Positions 1-6,465 of a stretch of DNA of 7,581 bases are shown piece by piece. A program made the translations under genes and the position numbers. The notes under the pieces were generated by a model that saw nothing but the letters and a program-made list of their open reading frames with translations, made no database searches and was not told the origin of the DNA. How positions within the stretch are numbered: the first letter of the stretch is position 1; each line of letters opens with the position of its first letter. The stretch spans positions 1 to 7,581 of the forward strand of contig JANNRP010000080.1 in the NCBI GenBank assembly GCA_031401535.1, in the 5' to 3' direction. Origin of the DNA: JAKFWF01 sp031401535 (lineage in GTDB: Bacteria; Pseudomonadota; Alphaproteobacteria; Rhizobiales; Hyphomicrobiaceae).

Positions 1-472
1 GCGATGCCGGGCTGCCAAGGCGGCCGGTCGCCTGCGTCGCGTGCGTCGCAATGCCGCCGTTGAAGAACACGGAGTGCGGCATCGGCGCGTTGTCGTATTT
101 CTTCGAAAAGTGCATCCGCGCCGTCCATTGCGGACGGAAGGTGCCGGTTGGGGTTTCGAATCCGCGCGCGCCCGACGAGATCGGCCAGACGTGCAGGACA
201 TTACCACCCGCCGAGACGGTCATCCGTTGGTTGGTCAGGTCGATCATGGCATTCAGCGTGACCGCCGGAGCCAACCGGATCGGTTTTTGCAGGGCAACTT
301 CGGGAGATGCCGCGATTGCGGGTGTTTCAGCGGCAACGGTGGACGGCTGGACCGCAGTGATCTGGCCGTCATCGGCCTGCATGCCTGGATCAGCCGCTGC
401 TGGAGCACCCGAAAACAGCGCCAGGGACAAAATAGCAATCGGCGCAAACGTGCTCAAAGCCCGACGAGACAT
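1..472 (-). CDS. L,D-transpeptidase (YkuD domain), N-terminal part, cut by window edge
   Basis: YkuD L,D-transpeptidases act in the periplasm, making 3-3 peptidoglycan crosslinks or attaching proteins to the wall. The first 157 codons lie in the window. Residues 1-28 look like a signal peptide: MSRR, then a hydrophobic stretch, then an Ala-rich end (SGAPAAAD). Residues 29-65 are a Pro/Ala-rich linker. From about residue 70 the sequence fits the YkuD fold: VTLNAMIDLTNQRMTV, then ETPTGTF at about 106-112, MPHSVFF at 131-137, and GIATHA with the conserved His at 144. The reading frame leaves the window at GSPAS, just where the family has its SHGC(V/I)R active site, so the catalytic Cys is not visible. 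The ATG at 472 is preceded by GGAG seven bases upstream. The gene is last in a minus-strand series, 118 bases after the photolyase gene and behind a possible terminator. Family is seen from motifs; substrate is unknown. Confidence 0.85.
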   Translation of the reverse strand, partial: MSRRALSTFAPIAILSLALFSGAPAAADPGMQADDGQITAVQPSTVAAETPAIAASPEVALQKPIRLAPAVTLNAMIDLTNQRMTVSAGGNVLHVWPISSGARGFETPTGTFRPQWTARMHFSKKYDNAPMPHSVFFNGGIATHATQATGRLGSPAS

Positions 473-479
473 GCAATAA

Positions 480-483
480 CTCC
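480..483 (-). promoter_or_regulatory. Ribosome binding site of the L,D-transpeptidase gene
   Basis: GGAG on the minus strand, seven bases before the ATG at 472. It supports that start; the frame has no other start ahead of the signal peptide that fits as well. Confidence 0.6.
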
Positions 484-553
484 AACGCGATACGAGGGGA
501 TCAGGTGCCAACTTTAACGACGATATCGCCGAGTACCTTCGGTTCCCTTAACC

Positions 554-565
554 AAAGCGCGCTTT
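554..565. promoter_or_regulatory. 12-base perfect palindrome AAAGCGCGCTTT upstream of the L,D-transpeptidase gene
   Basis: The palindrome lies in the 118-base gap between the photolyase and L,D-transpeptidase genes, about 80 bases before the latter's ATG. The adjacent GGTTCCCTTAACC (541-553) has GGTT/AACC ends. Either could be a protein-binding site for control of the transpeptidase gene. No convincing -35/-10 pair is visible, so the regulatory role is inference. Confidence 0.25.
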
Positions 566-570
566 ACGGC

Positions 571-595
571 AAAAAAGTGAGCGCTGTGGCTCAAA
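571..595 (-). terminator. Possible weak rho-independent terminator at the photolyase stop codon
   Basis: Read on the minus strand, TGAGC and GCTCA form a 5-base-pair stem with the 6-base loop CACAGC, followed by one C and six T residues. The photolyase TGA stop is the first three bases of the stem. The short stem makes it a weak candidate, but its position and T tract are right, and it would separate photolyase transcription from the downstream L,D-transpeptidase. Confidence 0.4.
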
Positions 596-2039
596 CCGCT
601 GCCGCCTTGAGCGTCTTGAACGCCGCCAGGGCCCGCTCGCGAGCGGCCGCATGGTCGACCATGGGCAACGGATAGGTTTTGCCCAACGCGACGCCGCACT
701 GTGCCAACACGTCCCGCGGGGCGGCGGCTGGCGCATGGATGTATTTATCCGGCAACCGGGCAATCTCAGGCACCCAGCGGCGGACATACGCACCGTCGGG
801 ATCGAAAGTTTCGCCCTGCTTTTGCGGATTAAACACGCGGAAATAGGGTGCGGCATCCGCGCCCGATCCGGCAACCCACTGCCAACTGGCAGCGTTGGAC
901 GCCAGATCCGCGTCCACCAGACAATCCCAGAACCAGGCTTCGCCCGCCTGCCATGGCAACAGCAGGTCCTTGACCAGGAACGAGCCGACGATCATCCGCA
1001 CCCGGTTGTGCATCCATCCCGTGGTCCAAAGCTCGCGCATACCGGCATCGACGATTGGAAAACCGGTCTGGCCCTTCTGCCAGGCGCGCAGATGGTGGTC
1101 GTTGTCCACCCAGGGAAACTTGGCAAACTCGGACTTGAACGGTTCGGTCGGCAACGTCGGCCAATGATAGAGCAGGTGATAGGAGAACTCGCGCCACACC
1201 AACTCCTTCAGAAAGGTCTCGAGCCCCTGGTCGAGCTTAGGGTTATTGGCAGCTATCGCCCGCGCCCGGTGCCAGCAGGTGGCCGGGCTGATCTCGCCGA
1301 ACCTCAGATGTGGCGACAGTCGCGATGTACCAACGACATCGGGCCGGTTGCGCATCGTGTTGTAATCAGCAAGCCCGGTCTTCAAGAACGTGTCTAGACG
1401 CTTGGAAGCACCAGCCTCGCCCGGCGCCCAGGCCTCGCGCATACCACCGGACCAGTCGGGCGTGACGGGAAGCAGCGCCCAATCGTGAAGCCGGTCAGAT
1501 TTCGGCCGGGAAGCGGGCGTTGGAATGGCGCGCGGGGCGGCTGCCAACGCACGCATTGGCATCGTCGACACCGTGCGCCAGAACGGCGTGTAGACCTTGT
1601 AGACCACACCGGTTTTGGTCCGCACCTTGTCGGGGTCAAACAATAGCGTGCCCTCGAAGCGGCTGACTTTGATGCCTTGAGCCGTCATATCCTGATAAAC
1701 GTCAGCCTCGAGCACCCGCGCCCAGGGCTCGTAGGCACGGCTCATCACGAGGCGATCGGCGCCGGTGTCAGCGACCAGGCGCTGCAGTTGCTCGCGCGCA
1801 GCGCCGCGGCGCAGGATCAATGCCGAGCCACGCGCCTCCAGATCCGCTGCCAACGACGACAGGCTATGGTGCAGCCACCATCGGCTGGCGCCGCCATGCT
1901 GCCAAACGCCGGGGGTTGCCTCATCATGCACGTAAACTGGGATCACCGGCTGGCCGCTTTCGACCGCATGACGCAAGCCCGGATGATCGGTCAACCGCAG
2001 GTCCTGCCGAAACCAAACTATGATTGGCTTGATCGACAT
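591..2039 (-). CDS. phrB: Deoxyribodipyrimidine photolyase (class I CPD photolyase)
   Basis: Flavoprotein that uses blue/near-UV light to split cyclobutane pyrimidine dimers in DNA; cytoplasmic. The 482-residue product is close to the usual size (E. coli PhrB 472). The N-terminal alpha/beta antenna domain opens with IIVWFRQDLRLTDHPGL. The C-terminal FAD domain has LVWREFSYHLL at 280-290, TGFPIVDAGMREL at 325-337, GWMHNRVRM at 341-349 and SNAASWQW at 381-388. By alignment from memory to E. coli, the electron-transfer Trp triad (W306, W359, W382) is conserved as W310, W363 and W386. The flavin-site Asn378 matches N382. The antenna cofactor (folate or deazaflavin) cannot be decided. I chose the ATG at 2039, preceded by GGCAGG, because it starts right before the conserved beta strand; a TTG at 2075 would add 12 poorly conserved residues. 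The gene follows the TPR gene by 61 bases. Confidence 0.95.
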   Translation of the reverse strand: MSIKPIIVWFRQDLRLTDHPGLRHAVESGQPVIPVYVHDEATPGVWQHGGASRWWLHHSLSSLAADLEARGSALILRRGAAREQLQRLVADTGADRLVMSRAYEPWARVLEADVYQDMTAQGIKVSRFEGTLLFDPDKVRTKTGVVYKVYTPFWRTVSTMPMRALAAAPRAIPTPASRPKSDRLHDWALLPVTPDWSGGMREAWAPGEAGASKRLDTFLKTGLADYNTMRNRPDVVGTSRLSPHLRFGEISPATCWHRARAIAANNPKLDQGLETFLKELVWREFSYHLLYHWPTLPTEPFKSEFAKFPWVDNDHHLRAWQKGQTGFPIVDAGMRELWTTGWMHNRVRMIVGSFLVKDLLLPWQAGEAWFWDCLVDADLASNAASWQWVAGSGADAAPYFRVFNPQKQGETFDPDGAYVRRWVPEIARLPDKYIHAPAAAPRDVLAQCGVALGKTYPLPMVDHAAARERALAAFKTLKAAAV

Positions 2040-2100
2040 GCCGCCTGCCCGTCTTGGTATTTTTATGACCTTCAATGAACGGGTCAGCCCGCCGAACGGA

Positions 2101-3861
2101 TCAATTGCCGAACAGGACGTCTAACAGCGTCTTGGGCTTCGGGCCCTGCCTCTGCTGCGACTGAGACGGTCGCTGCCCAGTCGTTTGCCCTCCGCCACCC
2201 CAACCAGACTGGGCCCACGGCGCCCAGAACGGAGTACTCTTTGCACTGCCGATCTCGTTTTGATCCGCGCCGCGCCGCGGGTTGGGTGCCAGTGCGACGA
2301 CCGGCTCCTTCGGCTTGGCCGAGCGTAAAGCGAACTCGTCAGTCACCCCGTCGATGCTGACGACCGTGACCTTGGTATCGTCCCAGGTCCACACCGACAG
2401 CCGGTCGCCGACGCGGTGCGGCTGAACGCCAAGCACGGCGTTGGCCTGCAGATCGATGAGCGCCACCTGCTCGATATCAATCCGGCCCGACCGTCCGGCG
2501 TGAAACCGGAGCGTTGCGACCCCTTGTGCCGGTTGGGTCCTGATCTCCCAGTCCAACAGTTTTGGGGCACCCTCGCCCAGCATTTCAAGCGGTACCCTCA
2601 GTTTCACCAACTCACTGCTGACGGCAAAAAAGGCGTTGCCACGTTTGACAACCCGCCAGCTTGCAATACCGGCTCCGGCGACCTCGGCGTCGCCGCTGGT
2701 GTCAGGCGCCACGCCCAAGCGTTCGAGCGCCTCGGCGGCATCCTTGAGACTAGGCTTCAAAACCAGTGAGCGGCGCAGGCTTGTGATCGCATCCTCGGTG
2801 CGTCCCAGTGCCTCCTCGATCTCACCTTTGGCCCACAGCACCTCGGCGCGGCTGGGATCGAGCTTCATCGCCTTGTCGATCTCTTTCAGCCCCAGTTCGG
2901 GCTGCGCGGTCGCCTTGTAGACGAACGCGCGATAGGCAAAGGCCACGACCGCACGCGGATCGAGTTCGATGGCGAGCGACAGATCGGCCTCGGCCTCCTC
3001 GTAGGCTTCCGCCTTGGCGTGTGCCAGTCCGCGCCATTCGTGAGCCGCGACCGACTTCGGATCAAGCTCGATGGCGCGGGTGAAATCCTTGATCGCCGAC
3101 GCCGCGTTGCGCGCCGCAAGATAAGCGGCACCCCGCAACACGTAAACTTCCGGGTTGGCTGGCTCGAAGGCAATGGCGCGGCTCAGGTCTTCCACCGCTT
3201 CCTCGAAGCGCTCGACCACGAGTTTGGCTTCGGCACGGCTGCGGTAGGCCGATGCAAACCGCACATCGGTCTGTAGGGCGCGCGAAAAATCGCGCATCGC
3301 CGCATGGGGGCGCGCCTCGGCGAGGAAGGCCCGGCCCCGGCCCGAAAGTGGCGCGGCACTGCCCGGCATCAGTTCGATCGCCTTGGTGTAATCGCGGATC
3401 GCATCGGGCGACGCGCCTAGCCGCATATGGGCGCTGCCTCGGTTGTGGTAGGCGGCGGCATAGCCGGGCGTCAGCAGAATGGCCCGGTCGAAATCCTTGA
3501 GCGCCTCGCGCGGCTGCCCGAGTGCCAACAGCGCGATACCCCGGTTGTTATAAATTGCGGCATATTCCGGGAATAGTTGAGCGGCACGATTAAAGTCCTC
3601 GACCGCCAGCCGCTGTTGCCCCATGCGCCCGTAGGCGACCGCCCGATCGCTCAATATGACCGCCCGGCGATCGTTTGGCAGGCTGGCATCCTTCAGTGCT
3701 TCGGTGAACAGGCCAGCGGCCATCGCCGGATTGCCGCGCGCCAAAGCCGACGAGGCTTCCTGCGCCTTGGCCGTTGCCGTATCGGGCGCAGCTGTCTGAC
3801 CGCTGGCGGGCGTGATCGCCACGAGCGCCGCCAATACCGATAGAGTTAACGCATGCCGCAT
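2101..3861 (-). CDS. Exported TPR-repeat protein with a uncharacterised C-terminal domain
   Basis: 586 residues. Residues 1-22 form a signal peptide (MRHALTLSVLAALVAITPAS, then GQ), so the protein is probably periplasmic. About ten tetratricopeptide repeats follow: one at about 32-65, then nine in strict 34-residue register from 66 to about 370. Each shows the pattern N/RRG-A----G----A--DF-RAI-L-P, for example YNNRGIALLALGQPREALKD at 104-123. TPR arrays are protein-interaction scaffolds. Residues 395-515 form a non-repeat, beta-rich domain I do not recognise (SWRVVKRGNAFFAVSSELVK at 401-420). A Pro/Gly/Gln-rich low-complexity linker follows at about 520-575, then a hydrophobic end, LLDVLFGN. 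The ATG at 3861 has only a weak Shine-Dalgarno sequence (GAAGTGG). The gene lies 66 bases after the dehydrogenase gene and 61 before the photolyase gene. The partner and pathway are unknown. Confidence 0.85.
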   Translation of the reverse strand: MRHALTLSVLAALVAITPASGQTAAPDTATAKAQEASSALARGNPAMAAGLFTEALKDASLPNDRRAVILSDRAVAYGRMGQQRLAVEDFNRAAQLFPEYAAIYNNRGIALLALGQPREALKDFDRAILLTPGYAAAYHNRGSAHMRLGASPDAIRDYTKAIELMPGSAAPLSGRGRAFLAEARPHAAMRDFSRALQTDVRFASAYRSRAEAKLVVERFEEAVEDLSRAIAFEPANPEVYVLRGAAYLAARNAASAIKDFTRAIELDPKSVAAHEWRGLAHAKAEAYEEAEADLSLAIELDPRAVVAFAYRAFVYKATAQPELGLKEIDKAMKLDPSRAEVLWAKGEIEEALGRTEDAITSLRRSLVLKPSLKDAAEALERLGVAPDTSGDAEVAGAGIASWRVVKRGNAFFAVSSELVKLRVPLEMLGEGAPKLLDWEIRTQPAQGVATLRFHAGRSGRIDIEQVALIDLQANAVLGVQPHRVGDRLSVWTWDDTKVTVVSIDGVTDEFALRSAKPKEPVVALAPNPRRGADQNEIGSAKSTPFWAPWAQSGWGGGGQTTGQRPSQSQQRQGPKPKTLLDVLFGN

Positions 3862-3927
3862 GGCACCACTTCGTTCGAATCGACGGCGAACGTCAAGTGC
3901 GCCCGATTGTGACGCCGGCAGGGAGCA

Positions 3928-5028
3928 CTACCCCTTGACCAGCTCCGCCAACGCCTTGCCCATATCCTTGCAACTGGCCTTGCCACCCATATCGGGCGTC
4001 CGCATATCCGGGTGATCGGCGATCAGCACCTCGATCGCCGTCTCGATGGCGCGCGCCGCCTGTTTATGCCCCAAATGGTCGAGCATCATCGCACCCGACC
4101 AGATCTGGCCGATCGGATTGGCGATGCCCTTGCCGGCAATATCGGGCGCCGAGCCATGTACTGGCTCGAACATCGACGGGTATTCCCGCTCAGGATTGAT
4201 ATTGGCGCCCGGTGCAATCGCGATCGTACCGGTGGTCGCGGGCCCCAAATCGGAGAGGATATCGCCGAACAGGTTGGAACCGACGATCACGTCGAACCAC
4301 TGGGGATTGCGCACCAGATGTGCCGTCAGAATGTCGATGTGGAACTGGCTGGTCTTGACCTTGGGGTAAGCCTTCGACACTTCGACAAAGCGCTCGTCCC
4401 AATAGGGCATCGAAATCGAAATGCCGTTCGACTTGGTGGCGGATACGACCTCTTTGCGCCGGCGCGTCATCGCGAGGTCGAAGGCATATTTCATGACGCG
4501 ATCGCAACCGCGGCGGCTGAACACCGCCTGCTGAATCGCCATTTCATGCTCGGTGCCTTCGAACATGCGGCCACCGACGGACGAATACTCGCCCTCGTTG
4601 TTCTCGCGGACGATCCAGTAATCGATATCGCCCGGCTTGCGGCCGGCCAGCGGCGACGCCAACCCTTCGAACAGTCGCACCGGGCGCAGATTGATATACT
4701 GCTGGAAACCGCGCCGGATCGGGATCAGCAACCCCCATAGCGACACATGATCCGGCACACCCGGATAGCCAACGGCGCCGAGATAGATCGAATCGAAACT
4801 GCGCAGCCGGTCGAGGCCATCCTCGGGCATCATCGCGCCCTTCTTCTTGAAACGCTCGCAGCTCCAGTCGAAGTGCTTCCACTCAAAGTTGAGATCGAAG
4901 CGGCGACCTACCGCCTCCAACACGCGGATGCCTTCCGGCACCACCTCGTTGCCGATGCCGTCGCCTGGGATGACAGCAATCTTCATGGCGTTGGATGGAG
5001 CCGATTTCGTTGACTTGGACTTCGTCAT
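3928..5028 (-). CDS. dmlA: D-malate / tartrate dehydrogenase (decarboxylating), isocitrate/isopropylmalate dehydrogenase superfamily
   Basis: Cytoplasmic NAD- and divalent-metal-dependent enzyme. DmlA oxidises D-malate to pyruvate and CO2, and the close relative TtuC acts on tartrate. With the 366-residue start, visible motifs are MKIAVIPGDGIG at 15-26, the family signature SLWGLLIPIRRGFQQY at 96-111, substrate arginines in LRPVR at 114-118, the catalytic Tyr in RENNEGEYS (Y148), the catalytic Lys in SATKSNG (K199), and metal-binding Asp residues D232, D256 and D260. The NAD site is EPVHGSAPDIAGKGIANP at 288-305. The whole chain matches E. coli DmlA (YeaU) as I recall it. I chose the ATG at 5028, with AAAGG ten bases upstream. 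An ATG at 4986 would remove a 14-residue polar leader but has no visible ribosome site; an ATG at 5130 would overlap the DoxX gene by 62 bases. D-malate versus tartrate cannot be settled by sequence reading; ttuC is the other possible symbol. Confidence 0.88.
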   Translation of the reverse strand: MTKSKSTKSAPSNAMKIAVIPGDGIGNEVVPEGIRVLEAVGRRFDLNFEWKHFDWSCERFKKKGAMMPEDGLDRLRSFDSIYLGAVGYPGVPDHVSLWGLLIPIRRGFQQYINLRPVRLFEGLASPLAGRKPGDIDYWIVRENNEGEYSSVGGRMFEGTEHEMAIQQAVFSRRGCDRVMKYAFDLAMTRRRKEVVSATKSNGISISMPYWDERFVEVSKAYPKVKTSQFHIDILTAHLVRNPQWFDVIVGSNLFGDILSDLGPATTGTIAIAPGANINPEREYPSMFEPVHGSAPDIAGKGIANPIGQIWSGAMMLDHLGHKQAARAIETAIEVLIADHPDMRTPDMGGKASCKDMGKALAELVKG

Positions 5029-5068
5029 GGATCTGCGAGCCTTTGTGCGAATGGGACTGTGGATGAAA

Positions 5069-5446
5069 TCAGTCGCGGTCGGACGCCGCTGATCCGGCGA
5101 CTGCCAGCAACCCGCCCGCGAGCGCAACATTCTTCATAAAGTGGTTGAGTTGATTGGCATACTGGGCAGCGTCCACAGCCCAGAAGTTATGGAACAGCGC
5201 GCCCGACAGCAGGCAGAACCCAGCAAGCAGGACCGCGGGCACGGTTGCAAAAATATTGAACGCGATCATCAAGCCGCCGATAATTTCAAGAGCGACCGTC
5301 GCCATCAGTAATATTTCGGCGGACGGCAGCCCCTTGCTCTGCATGTACCCCAACGTGCCCGCCCACCCCATGAGCTTGCGCACTCCGGAAATCACGAACA
5401 GCGAGGCAAGCATAATCCGCCCCAAAGTCAGGAAGCTCGATTGCAT
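5069..5446 (-). CDS. DoxX-family inner membrane protein
   Basis: 125 residues with four predicted membrane segments at about 7-22, 42-62, 64-85 and 102-118. The DoxX pattern is clear: LFVISGVRKLMGWAGTLGYM near the first segment, followed by SKGLP, and HFMKNVALAGGLLAVAG in the last segment. DoxX proteins are small quinone-linked or redox-related membrane proteins whose exact reaction is often unknown. The ATG at 5446 is chosen because GGAGG stands seven bases upstream; an upstream start at 5515 would add 23 polar residues and overlap the thioesterase gene. The gene follows the thioesterase by 22 bases and precedes the dehydrogenase by 40 bases, so the three are probably transcribed together. 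Its role in that group is inference. Confidence 0.85.
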   Translation of the reverse strand: MQSSFLTLGRIMLASLFVISGVRKLMGWAGTLGYMQSKGLPSAEILLMATVALEIIGGLMIAFNIFATVPAVLLAGFCLLSGALFHNFWAVDAAQYANQLNHFMKNVALAGGLLAVAGSAASDRD

Positions 5447-5453
5447 AGTATGT

Positions 5454-5458
5454 CCTCC
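5454..5458 (-). promoter_or_regulatory. Strong ribosome binding site of the DoxX gene
   Basis: GGAGG on the minus strand, seven bases before the ATG at 5446 and inside the 22-base gap after the thioesterase stop. It decides the DoxX start against the ATG at 5515. Confidence 0.75.
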
Positions 5459-5468
5459 GTTTGCAGGC

Positions 5469-5954
5469 TCAGTGGCCCGTCGTTGTTGTTGTGACATATC
5501 CAGCATGATCGACACACACGCCGGGTGCGCCGTATGTCAGCGCCGCCTTGAGCCTATCACCCAATGGCGTCTTCGTCAGGCTTGCTGAATCGACCCGTAC
5601 ATAGATCGTTTCAACCTCGCAGATCACGGCCGCGGCTCCGGCAATCCGGACGTGCGTCGAGATCGTGAACGACGTAGTGCCTAGCGCTATCGTCGCCACG
5701 CTGATTTCGAGCACCTGGTTGTTGCGCGCAGGGGCCTTCCACGTCGTCGTCTGCTTGACGAGCTGCATGTCAAACTCGCGCGAGGCCAGTGCATTCGAGA
5801 ACCCCAGTGCGCGGAAGAACTCGGTCACGGCGAGATCAACGTAGTCGCCATATCGCGCATTGAACACGACGAGTTGTGCGTCGCATTCCTGGTAACGCAC
5901 ACGAAGATAGTAGCGGAAAGGAGTGGTGGGCATGACGGTGAGGTGGGGGATCAT
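5469..5954 (-). CDS. Acyl-CoA thioesterase, 4-hydroxybenzoyl-CoA thioesterase / YbgC-type hotdog fold
   Basis: Cytoplasmic hotdog-fold enzyme that hydrolyses acyl-CoA thioesters. The family signature is visible as VRYQECDAQLVVFNARYGDY at 19-38, with D25 in the position of the catalytic Asp of 4-hydroxybenzoyl-CoA thioesterase and YbgC. The usual Gly after the DA is Gln here. FFRALGF follows at 46-52, then the second conserved block VKQTTTWKAPARNNQ at 66-80. The length of 161 residues is slightly long for the family; the Thr-rich tail (YVTTTTTGH) is extra. Neither the ATG at 5954 nor the in-frame ATG at 5933, which would give a more typical N-terminus (MPTTPFRYYL), has a visible Shine-Dalgarno sequence, so the start is open. 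It is the first gene of the minus-strand series and is divergent from the small plus-strand gene. The acyl substrate is unknown. Confidence 0.85.
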   Translation of the reverse strand: MIPHLTVMPTTPFRYYLRVRYQECDAQLVVFNARYGDYVDLAVTEFFRALGFSNALASREFDMQLVKQTTTWKAPARNNQVLEISVATIALGTTSFTISTHVRIAGAAAVICEVETIYVRVDSASLTKTPLGDRLKAALTYGAPGVCVDHAGYVTTTTTGH

Positions 5955-6086
5955 GGGAGACAGGATTGACGACGCCCGAGGTTGCCACCGCTCCGCGCCA
6001 TTGTCACGCCGAGGCTTGATCGAAACCTCTTGTTAACCGAACCGCACCTAGCCTTTTCCAAGGTACGCGTGATGATTCGTGGCCGT

Positions 6087-6103
6087 GATCGCACTGGGCG
6101 ATC
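6087..6103. repeat. Short inverted repeat upstream of the small plus-strand gene
   Basis: GATCGC and GCGATC are separated by five bases (ACTGG). The repeat lies 18 bases before the ATG at 6122, in the intergenic region shared with the divergent thioesterase gene. It could be an operator or a leader hairpin, or chance in GC-rich DNA. Confidence 0.3.
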
Positions 6104-6121
6104 GGTCCGCGACAACGCCAG

Positions 6122-6406
6122 ATGTCACTTGATTGGATGCCGCCAATGCAGCGCGAAATTCATGCCCTCCTCGCAGCCTATCTTGCGGATCGGCAAAGGG
6201 AAGCGACCCTCGTCGGGGATTTGTTGATGGCGCTGGCAACCGGGTCGGCCGGCCGACAGCGCATGTTCGAACAAATCGCGGCAGCAGTATCGGCGACGGC
6301 GCCTGAGGCTGCGGTTCGCGCCCCGTTGTCGGATATCTCGACCAACGATTTCATGCTGGCAATCCGGGAATTGCGCGACGCGCGCGACGCATCGGTCACG
6401 CATTGA
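6122..6406 (+). CDS. Small hypothetical protein
   Basis: 94 residues of a family I do not recognise. No signal peptide or membrane segment is visible. Residues 9-60 look helical (MQREIHALLAAYLADRQREA at 9-28, then a second helix around RQRMFEQIAAAVSA). A short Pro-containing break follows, then a last helix NDFMLAIRELRDARDA. The composition is that of a normal soluble protein, and third codon positions are mostly G or C, which supports coding. The frame is closed by a stop at 6086, so the ATG at 6122 is the first start; ATGs at 6137 and 6146 are alternatives and none has a clear Shine-Dalgarno sequence. It is the only plus-strand gene, divergent from the thioesterase and convergent with the exported-protein gene, 59 bases away. 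It could still be a chance reading frame. Confidence 0.5.
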   Translation: MSLDWMPPMQREIHALLAAYLADRQREATLVGDLLMALATGSAGRQRMFEQIAAAVSATAPEAAVRAPLSDISTNDFMLAIRELRDARDASVTH

Positions 6407-6465
6407 TGTGACAGCGCGCCCGTTGTGGCTCAGCGCCAGTCGAGCCCTGCGCCCGACCGGCATTA

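Noticed and set aside
41..517. Two overlapping plus-strand frames opposite the L,D-transpeptidase fragment
   Set aside because: The minus-strand frame has a signal peptide, ribosome site and YkuD motifs; the plus-strand frames are Arg-rich without features.
651..1397. Long plus-strand open frame (248 codons) opposite the photolyase gene
   Set aside because: The photolyase frame on the other strand has full family motifs; long antisense frames are common in GC-rich genes and this one shows no recognisable domain.
4012..4740. Long plus-strand open frame (242 codons) opposite the dehydrogenase gene
   Set aside because: It is a shadow of a strongly matched dehydrogenase; the His/Arg-rich translation has no coherent domain.
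5029..5130. N-terminal extension of the dehydrogenase to the ATG at 5130
   Set aside because: It would overlap the DoxX gene by 62 bases and add Arg-rich residues absent from the family.
6125..6463. Minus-strand frames opposite the small plus-strand gene
   Set aside because: Arg/Cys-rich translations with no features; the plus-strand product has a more protein-like composition. Neither is proven.
6407..6465. Possible bidirectional terminator between convergent genes (GGCTC and GAGCC at about 6427-6446)
   Set aside because: Only a 5-base stem with a 10-base loop and no T tract on either side; too weak to call.
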